A stretch of DNA of 64,000 nt, from assembly GCA_963765815.1 (NCBI GenBank), contig CAVXXT010000008.1, forward strand, positions 310,001-374,000, written 5' to 3'. Origin of the DNA: DATLNF01 sp963765815 (lineage in GTDB: Bacteria > Actinomycetota > Actinomycetes > BP-191). The translations under genes and the position numbers were made by a program. Each line of letters begins with the position of its first letter. Within the stretch, counting starts at the first letter, position 1. The notes below the pieces were generated by a model. It had not been told where the DNA came from. It searched no databases and saw only the letters and a list, made by a program, of their open reading frames with translations. Below are positions 26,014 through 34,797 of the stretch, piece after piece.

Positions 26014-27615
26014 ATGTCGATGAAGCCTCGGGTGATCTCCGGTCTGCTCGCCGCAGCCGTCGTCAGCTCTGCCCTCCCCGCGTTCGCCGCGCGCCCGTCC
26101 GCCACGCCGATCCGCATCGAGTACGCCGGCCACGGCGTCGTGCGCGGCGACCTCGGGCGAGCAGACGGCGCTCCGGTCGACGTCGCCCGTCGCGCGCTCA
26201 CGGCCCAGGCACCTCGGCTGGGCGTGCGCGCGGCGGACTTCCGCTTCGAGTCGGTGCGCACGTCGGTGATCGGCACGCACATCCGCGGCCGTGAGTACCG
26301 CGGTGGCGTCCCGGTCGACCGCTCTGCTGTCGCCGTTCACCTGATCGACGGCCGCGTGACCCAGGTCGAGGCCCGTGGCCTGGCCCGTCTCGCCGGCGGC
26401 CCCTCGTCGTCGCCGATCCCCGAGAAGGCTGCCCGTGCGGCTGCCCTCGGGGCCGCCGGGGTCACGTCCCCGCTGAAGGCCACCGCCCGCCGCGTTCTCG
26501 TCGAGCGCGGGGGGCGGCTCGTCGACACGTGGCAGGTCTCGATCGTGTCCCTCACTCCGGCGTACGCCGGCCGGGTCGACGTCGACGCCGGGACCGGTCG
26601 GTTGCTCGGTCGGGTCGACGACTCGAGGTACGTCGACGGCACCGCGAAGGTCTTCGACCCCAACCCGATCGTGAGCGAGCGCAACTCCGGCCTGCGCCAG
26701 CCGGTGGAGACCGGGCAGTCGGTCGACCTCGACCTCGACGAGGCGAAGCTCACCGCGGCCCGCAAGACCCTCCCGCTCAAGGAGCTCGACGCCACGGCGC
26801 TGCAGACCGGACGGCTCTCCGGTCCGTGGGTCAACGTGATCGCGCTGGGCTACGCATCGATCGGCGCACCGGCTTTCGACATCCCCCGTGGCGACCCTCG
26901 GTTCGAGGGCTTGATGGCCTACGCCCACCTCGACCGCATCCAGCGCTACTTCCAGTCGCTCGGCTACACCGGGGCGAAGGGCGTCAACGCCGAGTCGCAG
27001 GAGGTCATCGCGACGCGGGTCGAGGGCTATGACAACAGCTTCTACCAGCCCGGCAACGACCTGATGCTGCTCGGCACCGGCGGAGTCGACGACGGCGAGG
27101 ACGCCGAGGTGATCGTCCACGAGTACGGCCATGCGGTGCAGGACGCGCAGGTCGCCGGCTGGGGTGCCACCAACGAGGGTGGCGCGATGGGCGAGGGCTT
27201 CGGCGACTTCCTTGCTGCGTCGTACTACGCCCGCTCGATCAGCAAGGGCTTCCAGGACGAGTGCCTGATGGACTGGGACTCGACGTCGTACTCCGACGCC
27301 GACCCGGCGTGCATCCGGCGCACCGACTCGAAGAAGAAGTACCCGGACGACATCGCCGGTGAGGTGCACGACGACGGCGAGATCTGGTGCGCCTACCTGT
27401 GGCGGGTGCGCCAGCGGATCGGGCGGACGGCGGCCCAGCGCAGCGACAACTCGATCAAGCTGGTCCTCGCCTCGCACGAGCTGCTCACCCCGCAGGCGGA
27501 GTTCGGCGACGCGGTCGCTGCGCTGCGTGGCGCGGCGAAGGCGCTCCGGCACGCCGACTGGGTGAAGGCCATCGACGCCGAGGCACGACGGACGGGCCTC
27601 CCGCTCAACCCCTGA
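26014..27615 (+). CDS. Secreted FTP-type zinc metalloprotease 2
   Basis: 533 aa from the ATG at 26014 (MSMKPRVISG; 26020 is possible). The signal peptide ends PAFAA. FTP prodomain about residues 45-105 (FRFESVRTSVIGTHIRGREY), linker/PepSY-like to about 190, catalytic domain with HEYGHAVQD (HExxH) and EGFGDFLAASYYARS supplying the third ligand. A Cys pair (DECLMD, PACIRR) is in the insert, where the first copy also has cysteines. A frame that runs from the first gene into this one is only the product of the upstream indel. Exported peptidase. Confidence 0.88.
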   Translation: MSMKPRVISGLLAAAVVSSALPAFAARPSATPIRIEYAGHGVVRGDLGRADGAPVDVARRALTAQAPRLGVRAADFRFESVRTSVIGTHIRGREYRGGVPVDRSAVAVHLIDGRVTQVEARGLARLAGGPSSSPIPEKAARAAALGAAGVTSPLKATARRVLVERGGRLVDTWQVSIVSLTPAYAGRVDVDAGTGRLLGRVDDSRYVDGTAKVFDPNPIVSERNSGLRQPVETGQSVDLDLDEAKLTAARKTLPLKELDATALQTGRLSGPWVNVIALGYASIGAPAFDIPRGDPRFEGLMAYAHLDRIQRYFQSLGYTGAKGVNAESQEVIATRVEGYDNSFYQPGNDLMLLGTGGVDDGEDAEVIVHEYGHAVQDAQVAGWGATNEGGAMGEGFGDFLAASYYARSISKGFQDECLMDWDSTSYSDADPACIRRTDSKKKYPDDIAGEVHDDGEIWCAYLWRVRQRIGRTAAQRSDNSIKLVLASHELLTPQAEFGDAVAALRGAAKALRHADWVKAIDAEARRTGLPLNP

Positions 27616-27644
27616 TCCGCCCGACTCGCACGCAGCCGGCGCGC

Positions 27645-27650
27645 TACGGT
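27645..27650 (+). promoter_or_regulatory. -10-like TACGGT, leaderless spacing
   Basis: TACGGT ends 7 bp before the ATG at 27658 of acuC. Confidence 0.5.
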
Positions 27651-27657
27651 CGCGGTG

Positions 27658-28845
27658 ATGAGCGAGCGGGTGCTGGTGCTGTGGGACGACGTCCTCGCGT
27701 CGTACGACTTCGGGCCGTCCCACCCGCTGCGCCCCCTGCGGCTCGAGCTCACGATGGCCCTGTCTCGCGAGATCGGCCTCCTCGACCGGTCGAACGTCAC
27801 GGTCGCGCAGCCGGTGCCCGCGACCGACGAGGTGCTCGGCCTGGTGCACGACCGCGACTACATCACCGCTGTACGTCGCGCGCCTGACGACCTGATCGGC
27901 CGGCTCGGGTTCAAGCACGGTCTCGGCACCGGCGACAACCCGGTGTTCCCGAAGATGCACGACGCCGCTGCGCTCGTGACCGGCGCGAGCGTCGACGCCG
28001 CTCGCGCGGTGTGGACCGGTGCCGCCGATCACGCCGTCAACATCGCCGGGGGACTGCACCACGCGATGCGCGACCGGGCCAGCGGCTTCTGCGTGTACGA
28101 CGACCCGGCGGTCGCCATCGCGTGGCTGCTGACGCAGGGCGCGGAGCGCGTGGCCTACGTCGACGTCGACGTCCACCACGGCGACGGCGTGCAGGCCGCG
28201 TTCTACGGCGACCCGCGGGTGCTCACCATCAGCCTGCACGAGAGCGGCGAGTACCTCTTCCCGGGCACCGGCTTCCCGCACGAGCTCGGCACCGGCGACG
28301 GCCGTGGCACCTGCGTCAACGTCGCCCTGCCGCCGGGCACCGGTGACGCCGCCTGGCTGCGCGCGTTCCACGCCGTCGTCCCGCCGCTGCTGCGCTCCTA
28401 CCGGCCGCAGGTGCTGGTCACGCAGCTCGGCTGCGACACGCACGCGCTCGACCCGCTCGCGCACCTCACCTGCAGCGTCGACGGCCACCGCGCGACGTAC
28501 GCCGCCCTGCACGCGCTGGCCCACGAGGTGTGCGACGGCAAGTGGGTGGCCGTCGGCGGCGGCGGCTACGAGATCGTGCAGGTCGTGCCGCGATCGTGGA
28601 CGCACGCGATCGCCGAGGTCGTCGGCGGCGAGGTCCCCGGTGAGACGCCGGACGCGTGGCAGGAGTGGGCCAGCGGCCGGGGCGACGAGCCCGCGCCGGT
28701 CGCCTTCCGGGACGGCCGCGACGCGACGTTTGCCGCATGGGACCCCGACGTCGGCGCGGGGGGCGACGCCGTCGACCGCGCGATCACGCGCACCCGGCAG
28801 GCGGTCTTCCCCCTGCACGGCCTCGACCCGGAAGCCGCCTCATGA
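27658..28845 (+). CDS. acuC: Histone deacetylase-family protein (AcuC-like)
   Basis: 395 aa from the ATG at 27658. Zinc-dependent arginase/deacetylase fold. The metal and active-site residues are in GGLHHAMRDRASGFCVYDDP, YVDVDVHHGDGVQ and TQLGCDTHALDPLAH, and the catalytic Tyr in GGGGYE. In Bacillus, AcuC deacetylates acetyl-CoA synthetase; a lysine deacetylase acting on metabolic enzymes is likely here. It overlaps the next gene by 4 bp (ATGA). Confidence 0.9.
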   Translation: MSERVLVLWDDVLASYDFGPSHPLRPLRLELTMALSREIGLLDRSNVTVAQPVPATDEVLGLVHDRDYITAVRRAPDDLIGRLGFKHGLGTGDNPVFPKMHDAAALVTGASVDAARAVWTGAADHAVNIAGGLHHAMRDRASGFCVYDDPAVAIAWLLTQGAERVAYVDVDVHHGDGVQAAFYGDPRVLTISLHESGEYLFPGTGFPHELGTGDGRGTCVNVALPPGTGDAAWLRAFHAVVPPLLRSYRPQVLVTQLGCDTHALDPLAHLTCSVDGHRATYAALHALAHEVCDGKWVAVGGGGYEIVQVVPRSWTHAIAEVVGGEVPGETPDAWQEWASGRGDEPAPVAFRDGRDATFAAWDPDVGAGGDAVDRAITRTRQAVFPLHGLDPEAAS

Positions 28846-29612
28846 CCTCCCCGTTGCGCTCCCGCGCAGCGCTGCGGCAGCACCTCGTCGACGCGCAGAT
28901 CGCCGGGCCGGTGCGCACCCCACGGGCGAGCAACATCGCCGCGATGCGCCGCCTCGCGGACGGCGACCCGCGGACGTGGTTCGGGCTGCCGCCGTCGACG
29001 GCGTACACCTTCGAGGACGTGCTCGCGATCATGGCCGACCGCGTGGGCATCGACCCCGACGGCGGGCGGACCGACGGCGACGACACGATCGACCCCGATC
29101 GCACGCTGGTCGCGCTGGACCGGATGGGAGAACGGCTCGCGCGCGCGGCGTCGCGGCGGGAGCGCGTCTTCGTGGCCACCGGCCACCCGGCCGGCATCCT
29201 GGCCATCCACCTGCCGGTCGCCGCCGCCCTCCGGCGCCGCGGCTGCGAGGTGCTCGAGCCCTCGCCGGGTCGGGTGTGGGAGTACGCCGAGCTCCGACGG
29301 CAGCTTCGTTATCTCGCCGGGGTCGCGGTGCTGTCCGAGCGCGGCGAGCTCAACCACTCCCACGCGAGCCGGCCGATGGCCGACCTGATCGCCGACGGCC
29401 TGCGGCCCGACCTCGTCGTCGCCGACCACGGCTGGGCCGGCGCGGCGGGCGCGGCCGGCCTCGACGTCGTCTGCTTCGCCGACAGCAACGACCCCGCGCT
29501 GGTCGTCGGCGAGGCGCAGGGACTCATCGGCGTCACCGTCCCGCTCGACGACAACGTGCTGCCGCACCTCTACGACCCGATCGCGGACGCTCTCGTCGCG
29601 GCGCTCGCCTGA
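28842..29612 (+). CDS. Conserved actinobacterial protein, possible phosphatase
   Basis: 256 aa from the ATG at 28842, coupled to the acuC stop. The sequence has an alternating Rossmann-like pattern: RVFVATGHPAGILAIHLPVA, GVAVLSERGELNHSH, LVVADHGWAGAAGAAGLDVV and CFADSNDPALVVGEAQG. Relatives next to acuC are usually annotated as phosphatase without proof. The ATGHP and ADSNDP motifs suggest nucleotide or phosphate binding. No signal peptide. Confidence 0.65.
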   Translation: MTSPLRSRAALRQHLVDAQIAGPVRTPRASNIAAMRRLADGDPRTWFGLPPSTAYTFEDVLAIMADRVGIDPDGGRTDGDDTIDPDRTLVALDRMGERLARAASRRERVFVATGHPAGILAIHLPVAAALRRRGCEVLEPSPGRVWEYAELRRQLRYLAGVAVLSERGELNHSHASRPMADLIADGLRPDLVVADHGWAGAAGAAGLDVVCFADSNDPALVVGEAQGLIGVTVPLDDNVLPHLYDPIADALVAALA

Positions 29613-29686
29613 CGGCTCGGCGGCAGGTGCGCGCCGTCCGCGCGGCGAACCCGTCGATGCCGTCCTGCCGTCCCCGGGGGAGCTCC

Positions 29687-31723
29687 ATGTCGCGCTCGCG
29701 CCGCCTGCCCGCTGTCGTCGCCGTGGCGCTTCTCGCCTCAGCCGGCGTCGCTGTCGCCGGCTCCTCGCCCTCGGCCGCACCGGACAGCGCCGGGCGCTGG
29801 GTGCGGGTCCAGCTGGCCGACCGGGTGCTGCCCGAGCAGGTCGACGCGCTCGCCGCGGCCGGGCTCACCGGGCTGCAGTACGTGCCGGACAACGCCTACG
29901 TCGCCTACGCCGACCCGGCCGCGACCCGCGCCGCGTCCGGCGTACCGGGGGTCACCGACGTCGAGGTGCTGGACCGCTCGGACAAGCTCGACCCCCGCGT
30001 CCTCGCTGCGAAGGCCTCGCGGGTCACCGTGCTGGGCTTCCGGCCGCAGACCGCCGGCCTGGACGCGGCGCTGACGCTGCTGGGCGCGCGGCGGCACACG
30101 GCGTACGACCTGACCGCGGGCGGGCTCGCCGTGCGCGAGGTGACGCTGCCGGCCGTCGCGCTGCAGGCCCTGGCCGGTCGCGGTGACGTGCTGCTGATCA
30201 CGGCGGGCACCGGCACCCCGGCGACCAAGGACGAGGCGACCGCTCAGGTGCTCGCCGGCAACCTGCGCGGCGGCTACCAGGCGAAGCCCGGCTACGAGAG
30301 CTTCCTCGAGTCGGTGAAGGCCGATGGCACAGGGGTCGTCGTCACGGTCATCGACGAGGGCATCGACGGCAACCACCCCGAGTTCGCCGGCCGCGTCGTC
30401 CGGCGCTACGAGCACAGCCCGGTCCCCGCCGAGGGGCACGGCACCCACGTGTCCGGCATCGTCGGCGGGCTCGGCGCGACGCTGCCGGCGCTCGGCCGCG
30501 TCAAGGACGCCGACGGCCTCCTCTACGGCCTCGGCATCGCACCCGGCGTGAAGTACGTCGACATCAACGCGATCTCCGCCGGCGCGGCGTTCCCGGCCGC
30601 CGGTGGGTTCGGCGAGTACACGAAGCAGGCGCTGGCCAGCGGCTCGTCGCTGTGGAACGCGTCGTGGACGAGCGGCGAGGGCGTCGGCGCCGGCTACGTC
30701 GCCAACGCGGCGCTGCTCGACGCCCTGACGCGCGACGCGGACGACGAGACCGACGGCAACCAGCCGTTCACCTTCGTCTTCTCGGCCGGCAACTCCGGCG
30801 GGCCCGAGGCCCGCATCACCGCGCCCAAGGAGGCGAAGAACATCATCGCCGTGGCGAGCACCATCGCCCCGCGCGGTGACGGACTCCTCGGCGGGCCGCC
30901 CGACGACGAGAAGCCGAGCAGCTTCTCCAGCCGCGGCCCCGCGCGCGACGGCCGGCTCGTGCCGACCGTCGCGGCGCCCGGCGAGAACGTCGCCTCTGCG
31001 CGGGCGACGACCGGCTCGACCTGTGGCGACAACCCGCCGGTCGACAGCTTCCTGCTCTACTCGCTCTGCAGCGGCACGTCGATGGCCTCGCCGCAGGTGA
31101 CCGGTGCCGTGGCGCTGCTGACCCACTGGTGGCGGCTGCGGCACAAGGGCCGCAGCCAGTCGCCCGCGATGTCGAAGGCGATGCTGGTCAGCTCGGCGAT
31201 CGACATCGGCGAGCTCGACGTGCCCAACATCGCCGAAGGCTGGGGCCGGATCAGCACCGGCACCATGCTCGACCCCCGGGCCCGCCGGGTCCTGGTCGAC
31301 CAGGAGGTCGTGCTGACCCGCCGCGATGCGACGTACGACGTCACGGTGGTGCCGGTCGACCCGTCGCAGCCGATGAAGGTGACCCTCGCGTGGAGCGATG
31401 CACCCGGCATCGCGCAGGACGCGCGCACCGACACGGACGTGGAGGCCTACTCCCCGGCGGCGCTGGTCAACGACCTCGACCTGTCGGTGCGCGGTGCGGG
31501 CGGGACCTTCCTCGGCAACGTGTTCGCGGCGGGGACGTCGGTGCGCGGCGGTCGACCCGACCGGCTCAACAACCTCGAGAACGTCTTCCTGGCCAGCCCG
31601 AAGGGCAGCTACCGGGTGACGGTCACGGCGCACAACCTGCCCGGCGACGGGATCCCCGGCAACGCACGGCTGACCGACCAGGACTTCGCCCTCGTCATCA
31701 GCAACGCCCGCATCGCCGGCTGA
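29687..31723 (+). CDS. Secreted subtilase (S8 serine protease)
   Basis: 678 aa; ATG at 29687 behind GGGGGAG. The signal peptide ends AGVAVAG. An N-terminal prodomain (about 30-185) is followed by the peptidase domain with Asp (VVVTVIDEGIDGNHPEF), His (EGHGTHVSGIVGG), Asn (FVFSAGNSGGP) and Ser (CSGTSMASPQVTGA). A C-terminal beta-sandwich (about 540-678; VTLAWSDAPG, NDLDLSV, YRVTVTAHNLPG) is the P/homB-like domain seen in extracellular subtilases. All three catalytic residues are present. A GC hairpin directly follows the stop. Confidence 0.93.
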   Translation: MSRSRRLPAVVAVALLASAGVAVAGSSPSAAPDSAGRWVRVQLADRVLPEQVDALAAAGLTGLQYVPDNAYVAYADPAATRAASGVPGVTDVEVLDRSDKLDPRVLAAKASRVTVLGFRPQTAGLDAALTLLGARRHTAYDLTAGGLAVREVTLPAVALQALAGRGDVLLITAGTGTPATKDEATAQVLAGNLRGGYQAKPGYESFLESVKADGTGVVVTVIDEGIDGNHPEFAGRVVRRYEHSPVPAEGHGTHVSGIVGGLGATLPALGRVKDADGLLYGLGIAPGVKYVDINAISAGAAFPAAGGFGEYTKQALASGSSLWNASWTSGEGVGAGYVANAALLDALTRDADDETDGNQPFTFVFSAGNSGGPEARITAPKEAKNIIAVASTIAPRGDGLLGGPPDDEKPSSFSSRGPARDGRLVPTVAAPGENVASARATTGSTCGDNPPVDSFLLYSLCSGTSMASPQVTGAVALLTHWWRLRHKGRSQSPAMSKAMLVSSAIDIGELDVPNIAEGWGRISTGTMLDPRARRVLVDQEVVLTRRDATYDVTVVPVDPSQPMKVTLAWSDAPGIAQDARTDTDVEAYSPAALVNDLDLSVRGAGGTFLGNVFAAGTSVRGGRPDRLNNLENVFLASPKGSYRVTVTAHNLPGDGIPGNARLTDQDFALVISNARIAG

Positions 31724-31728
31724 CCGGT

Positions 31729-31743
31729 GGGCGGAAACCGCCC
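31729..31743 (+). terminator. Hairpin after subtilase gene
   Basis: GGGCGG-AAA-CCGCCC lies 5 bp after the stop codon at 31723, without a T-run. Confidence 0.5.
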
Positions 31744-31854
31744 CTATGCGCGGAGTCCCACCGTGCGCAACAATCCCACCAGGCACGGAACGACGTCTCG
31801 GTCGGGCAGTGGGGAAGCTGCGCGAACGCTCGTCCGGCCCGAGACAGGTCTGCC

Positions 31855-32046
31855 ATGAGCGCGTTGTCCGAGGTGCGTTTCCTCACCGTCGCCGAGGTGG
31901 CGTCGCTGATGCGGGTGTCCAAGATGACCGTCTACCGCCTGGTGCACGCCGGCGAGCTCGCCGCGGTCCAGGTCGGCCGGTCCTACCGGGTGCCCGAGCA
32001 GGCCGTCCACGACTACCTGCGCGCGGCCTTCATCGAGGCCGGCTGA
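31855..32046 (+). CDS. Excisionase-fold helix-turn-helix protein (BldC-like)
   Basis: 63 aa. The MerR/excisionase-type winged helix reads EVRFLTVAEVASLMRVSKMT with VYRLVHAGELAAVQVGRSYR, then VPEQAVHDYL. It corresponds in size and position to Rv0500A of M. tuberculosis and is close to streptomycete BldC, a developmental regulator that binds DNA as head-to-tail oligomers. It lies just upstream of the bS22 gene, a pairing conserved in actinobacteria. Confidence 0.85.
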   Translation: MSALSEVRFLTVAEVASLMRVSKMTVYRLVHAGELAAVQVGRSYRVPEQAVHDYLRAAFIEAG

Positions 32047-32066
32047 GACTCTCCCGCCGACCCGGG

Positions 32067-32072
32067 TAGAGT
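32067..32072 (+). promoter_or_regulatory. -10-like TAGAGT upstream of bS22
   Basis: TAGAGT lies between the HTH gene and the bS22 GTG, about 53 bp upstream of the latter. A weak TGAGAC is 17 bp further up. It suggests a separate promoter for the ribosomal microprotein. Confidence 0.35.
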
Positions 32073-32125
32073 CAGCGGTCTGTCGTCGTACCCTCCGCAG
32101 AGCATCGAAGAGCAAAGGTCGTCCC

Positions 32126-32224
32126 GTGGGCTCGGTCATCAAGAAGCGTCGCAAGCGCATGGCGAAGAAGAAGCACCGCAAGCTGCTGAAGAAGACCCGA
32201 GTCCAGCGCAGAAACAAGAAGTAG
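32126..32224 (+). CDS. Small ribosomal protein bS22 (AURKAIKK family)
   Basis: 32 aa from the GTG at 32126 to TAG at 32224: MGSVIKKRRKRMAKKKHRKL then LKKTRVQRRNKK. Extremely basic, with the diagnostic MGSVIKKRRKRM-K-KHRKL(L/R)-T-R-QRR pattern of the actinobacterial 30S subunit protein bS22 described in mycobacterial ribosomes. It is too short for most gene finders. It follows the BldC-like gene as Rv0500B follows Rv0500A. Confidence 0.93.
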   Translation: MGSVIKKRRKRMAKKKHRKLLKKTRVQRRNKK

Positions 32225-32238
32225 AGCAAGCGGAATTG

Positions 32239-32410
32239 GCAGCCGCGGGCGCCCGGCGGTCACCTGACGTCGGCCCGACCGGCTGCGCTCCGCGGACAAC
32301 ACCTAGCCAGGTGCCTCATTGCGTTGCAGTCGCGGGCTCCCGGCGCGCCTGCCGCGTCGGCGCACACCGGCCGCGCTCCGGGTGCAACGCCAACCAGGTG
32401 CCTCATTGCG
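32239..32410. repeat. Tandem 85-bp imperfect repeat
   Basis: Units 32239-32323 and 32326-32410 (87-bp period) share GCAG(C/T)CGCGGGC(G/T)CCCGGCG at the start, CCGGC(T/C)GCGCTCCG in the middle and an identical 17-base end, CCAGGTGCCTCATTGCG. The stretch 32225-32568 otherwise has no gene. It could be a tandem structured RNA or mRNA leader. Confidence 0.75.
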
Positions 32411-32431
32411 AAGCCCCCACCTGTCTTCGTC

Positions 32432-32479
32432 GATCATGAGCGGCTGCGGGCGATAGGGGGCTGCGGGCTGCTCATGATC
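32432..32479. repeat. Inverted repeat GATCATGAGC
   Basis: GATCATGAGC (32432-32441) and GCTCATGATC (32470-32479) are perfect complements. The 28-nt loop holds GGCTGCGGGC twice. It lies upstream of the mmpL promoter region. Confidence 0.65.
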
Positions 32480-32513
32480 TGCGTCACACTCCGCCGCGTG
32501 CCCTTGACGGTGC

Positions 32514-32540
32514 TTAACGTCACTAACTTCACGACGTTAA
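32514..32540. promoter_or_regulatory. Probable TetR-type operator upstream of mmpL
   Basis: TTAACGT (32514-32520) and ACGTTAA (32534-32540) form a dyad centred at 32527, in a locally AT-rich patch just downstream of a TTGACG -35-like element (32504-32509) and 28 bp before the mmpL start. The size and position fit an operator for the TetR regulator encoded by the second gene of the operon. Confidence 0.55.
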
Positions 32541-32568
32541 CTCAGGTACGACGTCAGGGGGCGGGGCC

Positions 32569-34797
32569 ATGCTGATCCGGGTCGGGGAGTTCGCGGCGCG
32601 CCGGCACCGGCCGGTGCTGATCGTCACCGCGCTGCTGTTCGTCGTCGCCGCCGTCCTCGGCGGCAGCGTCGCCGACTCGCTCACCCTCGGCGGGTTCGAC
32701 GACCCAGCGTCGGAGAGCACCCGGGCCCGGGTGCTGCTCGACGAGCAGTTCGGCGGCCAGCCCAACCTGGTGCTGCTGGTCGAGCCCAAGACCGGCGACG
32801 TCGACAGCCCGGGGGTCGCCGCCGCCGGCCGCGCCCTCACCGAGCGTCTCGCCGCGGAGCCCGGCGTCGGCAGCGCCGCGTCGTACTGGTCGCTCGGCGG
32901 CGCCCCGCCGCTGCGCAGCACCACCAAGGACTCCGCGCTGGTCCTCGCCGTCATCGAGGGCGGCGACGACGTCGTCGCGGACGTGTCGGCCGAGCTGCTG
33001 CCGAAGTACCGCATCGACGACGCCGACGTCACGGTGCGCCCCGGCGGCATCGCGGCGATCTACGACGAGGTCAGCCACGTCATCGAGAAGGACTCCAAGC
33101 GGGCCGAGACGCTCGCGCTGCCGATCACGCTGCTGCTGCTCATCCTCGTGTTCGGCGGCGTGGTCGCGGCCAGCCTGCCGCTCGCGATCGGCATCCTCAG
33201 CATCGTCGGGACGTTCCTCGTCCTGCGCGTCGTCGCGTCCTTCACCCAGGTCAGCCTCTACTCGCTCAACCTGACGACCGCGATGGGCCTCGGTCTGGCC
33301 ATCGACTACTCGCTGTTCGTCGTCTCGCGCTATCGCGAGGAGGTCCGCGCCGGCACGACGACCGACGAGGCAGTCGTGCGGACGGTCCGCACCGCCGGCC
33401 GCACCGTGACGTTCAGCGCGCTCACCGTCGCTGTGTCGCTCGGCGCACTGCTCGTCTTCCCGCTCGCGTTCCTCCGCTCCTTCGCCTACGCCGGGATCGC
33501 GGTCGTCGCGCTGGCCGCGGTCGGCGCCGTCGTCGTCCTGCCGGCGCTGCTCGCGGCTCTCGGACCGCGGGTCGAGAAGTGGGTGCTCTGGCGGCGTACG
33601 CCGGCCGCGGAGGGCGAGGGCATGTGGCACCGCATCGCGGTGTTCGTCATGCGCCGACCGCTGCCGGTCGCACTCGGCGTCATCGCGCTGCTGCTGCTGC
33701 TCGGCGCGCCGTTCCTCGGACTTCGGCTCGGCCTGCCGGATGACCGCACCCTGCCCGCCGGCGCCGAGAGCCGGCAGGTGTCGGAGCAGATCCGCCGCGA
33801 CTACGCCTCACGCGAGTCGGCCGCGTTGTCGGTGGTGCTGCCCGGCATCGGCGATCCCGAGTCCCGCATGGCGGACATCGCGACCTATGCGCAGACGCTG
33901 TCCGCGCTGCCCGGGGCGTCGCGCGTCGACGCGATCACCGGGTCCTACATCGGCGGCCGGCTCGTGTTCCCCGCGACGCCTGCTGCAGCGCGGTTCCGCG
34001 GCGCCGACGGCGCGTACCTGACCGTCGTGCCGGGGGTCGAGCCGCTGTCCGACGCGGGCGAGGCGCTGGCCCGTGCGGTGCGGGCCGCGCCGTCGCCGTT
34101 CCGGCGCGTCCTCGTGGCCGGGCCCTCCGCGGAGCTGATCGACACCAAGGCGTCGATCATCGGCCGCATCCCGCTGGCCGGCGGGCTGATCGCGCTGTCG
34201 ACGTTCGTCGTGCTGTTCCTGTCATTCGGCTCGCTGCTCGTCCCGGCGAAGGCCGTGGTGCTCAACCTGCTGAGCCTCACCGCGACGTTCGGCGCGATGG
34301 TCTGGATCTTCCAGGACGGCCACCTCAACGGCCTGCTCGACGTCACGGCGACCGGCAGCCTGACCGCGACCATGCCGATCCTGATGTTCTGCATCGCGTT
34401 CGGGCTGTCCATGGACTACGAGGTCTTCCTGCTGTCACGGGTCAAGGAGGAGCACGACCGCAGCGGCGACAACGCGCGCTCGGTGGCGCTCGGCCTCGAG
34501 CGGACCGGCCGCATCGTCACCGCCGCCGCCCTGCTGATCAGCGTCGTGTTCGCCTCGTTCGCGCTGACGTCGGGCGTCAGCTTCATGAAGCTCTTCGGCG
34601 TCGGCCTGACGATGGCCGTCGTGATGGACGCGACCCTCATCCGCGGCGCACTGGTCCCGGCGTTCATGAAGCTGGCGGGCGAGGCCAACTGGTGGGCGCC
34701 CGCGCCGATGAAGCGCTTCTACGACCGCTACGGCATCGCCGAGCACGACACGCTGCCGGATCCCGTCGCCGTCGCGGAGGAGGTCGCAGCGTCGTGA
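32569..34797 (+). CDS. MMPL-family RND transporter
   Basis: 742 aa with the two-fold RND/MmpL layout: TM1 about residues 15-33, a porter domain, a six-helix bundle (about 175-330, including the proton-relay-type TAMGLGLAIDYSLFVVSRYR), then a second half with FCIAFGLSMDYEVFLLSRVK, both bearing the conserved Asp-Tyr of MMPL proteins. Inner-membrane, proton-driven export of lipids or hydrophobic compounds. The tetR gene overlaps its stop by 4 bp, so drug- or lipid-responsive control is likely. Confidence 0.92.
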   Translation: MLIRVGEFAARRHRPVLIVTALLFVVAAVLGGSVADSLTLGGFDDPASESTRARVLLDEQFGGQPNLVLLVEPKTGDVDSPGVAAAGRALTERLAAEPGVGSAASYWSLGGAPPLRSTTKDSALVLAVIEGGDDVVADVSAELLPKYRIDDADVTVRPGGIAAIYDEVSHVIEKDSKRAETLALPITLLLLILVFGGVVAASLPLAIGILSIVGTFLVLRVVASFTQVSLYSLNLTTAMGLGLAIDYSLFVVSRYREEVRAGTTTDEAVVRTVRTAGRTVTFSALTVAVSLGALLVFPLAFLRSFAYAGIAVVALAAVGAVVVLPALLAALGPRVEKWVLWRRTPAAEGEGMWHRIAVFVMRRPLPVALGVIALLLLLGAPFLGLRLGLPDDRTLPAGAESRQVSEQIRRDYASRESAALSVVLPGIGDPESRMADIATYAQTLSALPGASRVDAITGSYIGGRLVFPATPAAARFRGADGAYLTVVPGVEPLSDAGEALARAVRAAPSPFRRVLVAGPSAELIDTKASIIGRIPLAGGLIALSTFVVLFLSFGSLLVPAKAVVLNLLSLTATFGAMVWIFQDGHLNGLLDVTATGSLTATMPILMFCIAFGLSMDYEVFLLSRVKEEHDRSGDNARSVALGLERTGRIVTAAALLISVVFASFALTSGVSFMKLFGVGLTMAVVMDATLIRGALVPAFMKLAGEANWWAPAPMKRFYDRYGIAEHDTLPDPVAVAEEVAAS

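Noticed and set aside
24379..27615. A single 1078-residue protein spanning both metalloproteases
   Set aside because: It is produced by one frameshift near 25585; the middle part (Arg-rich, about 25600-26013) matches no family, and a signal peptide reappears at 26014.
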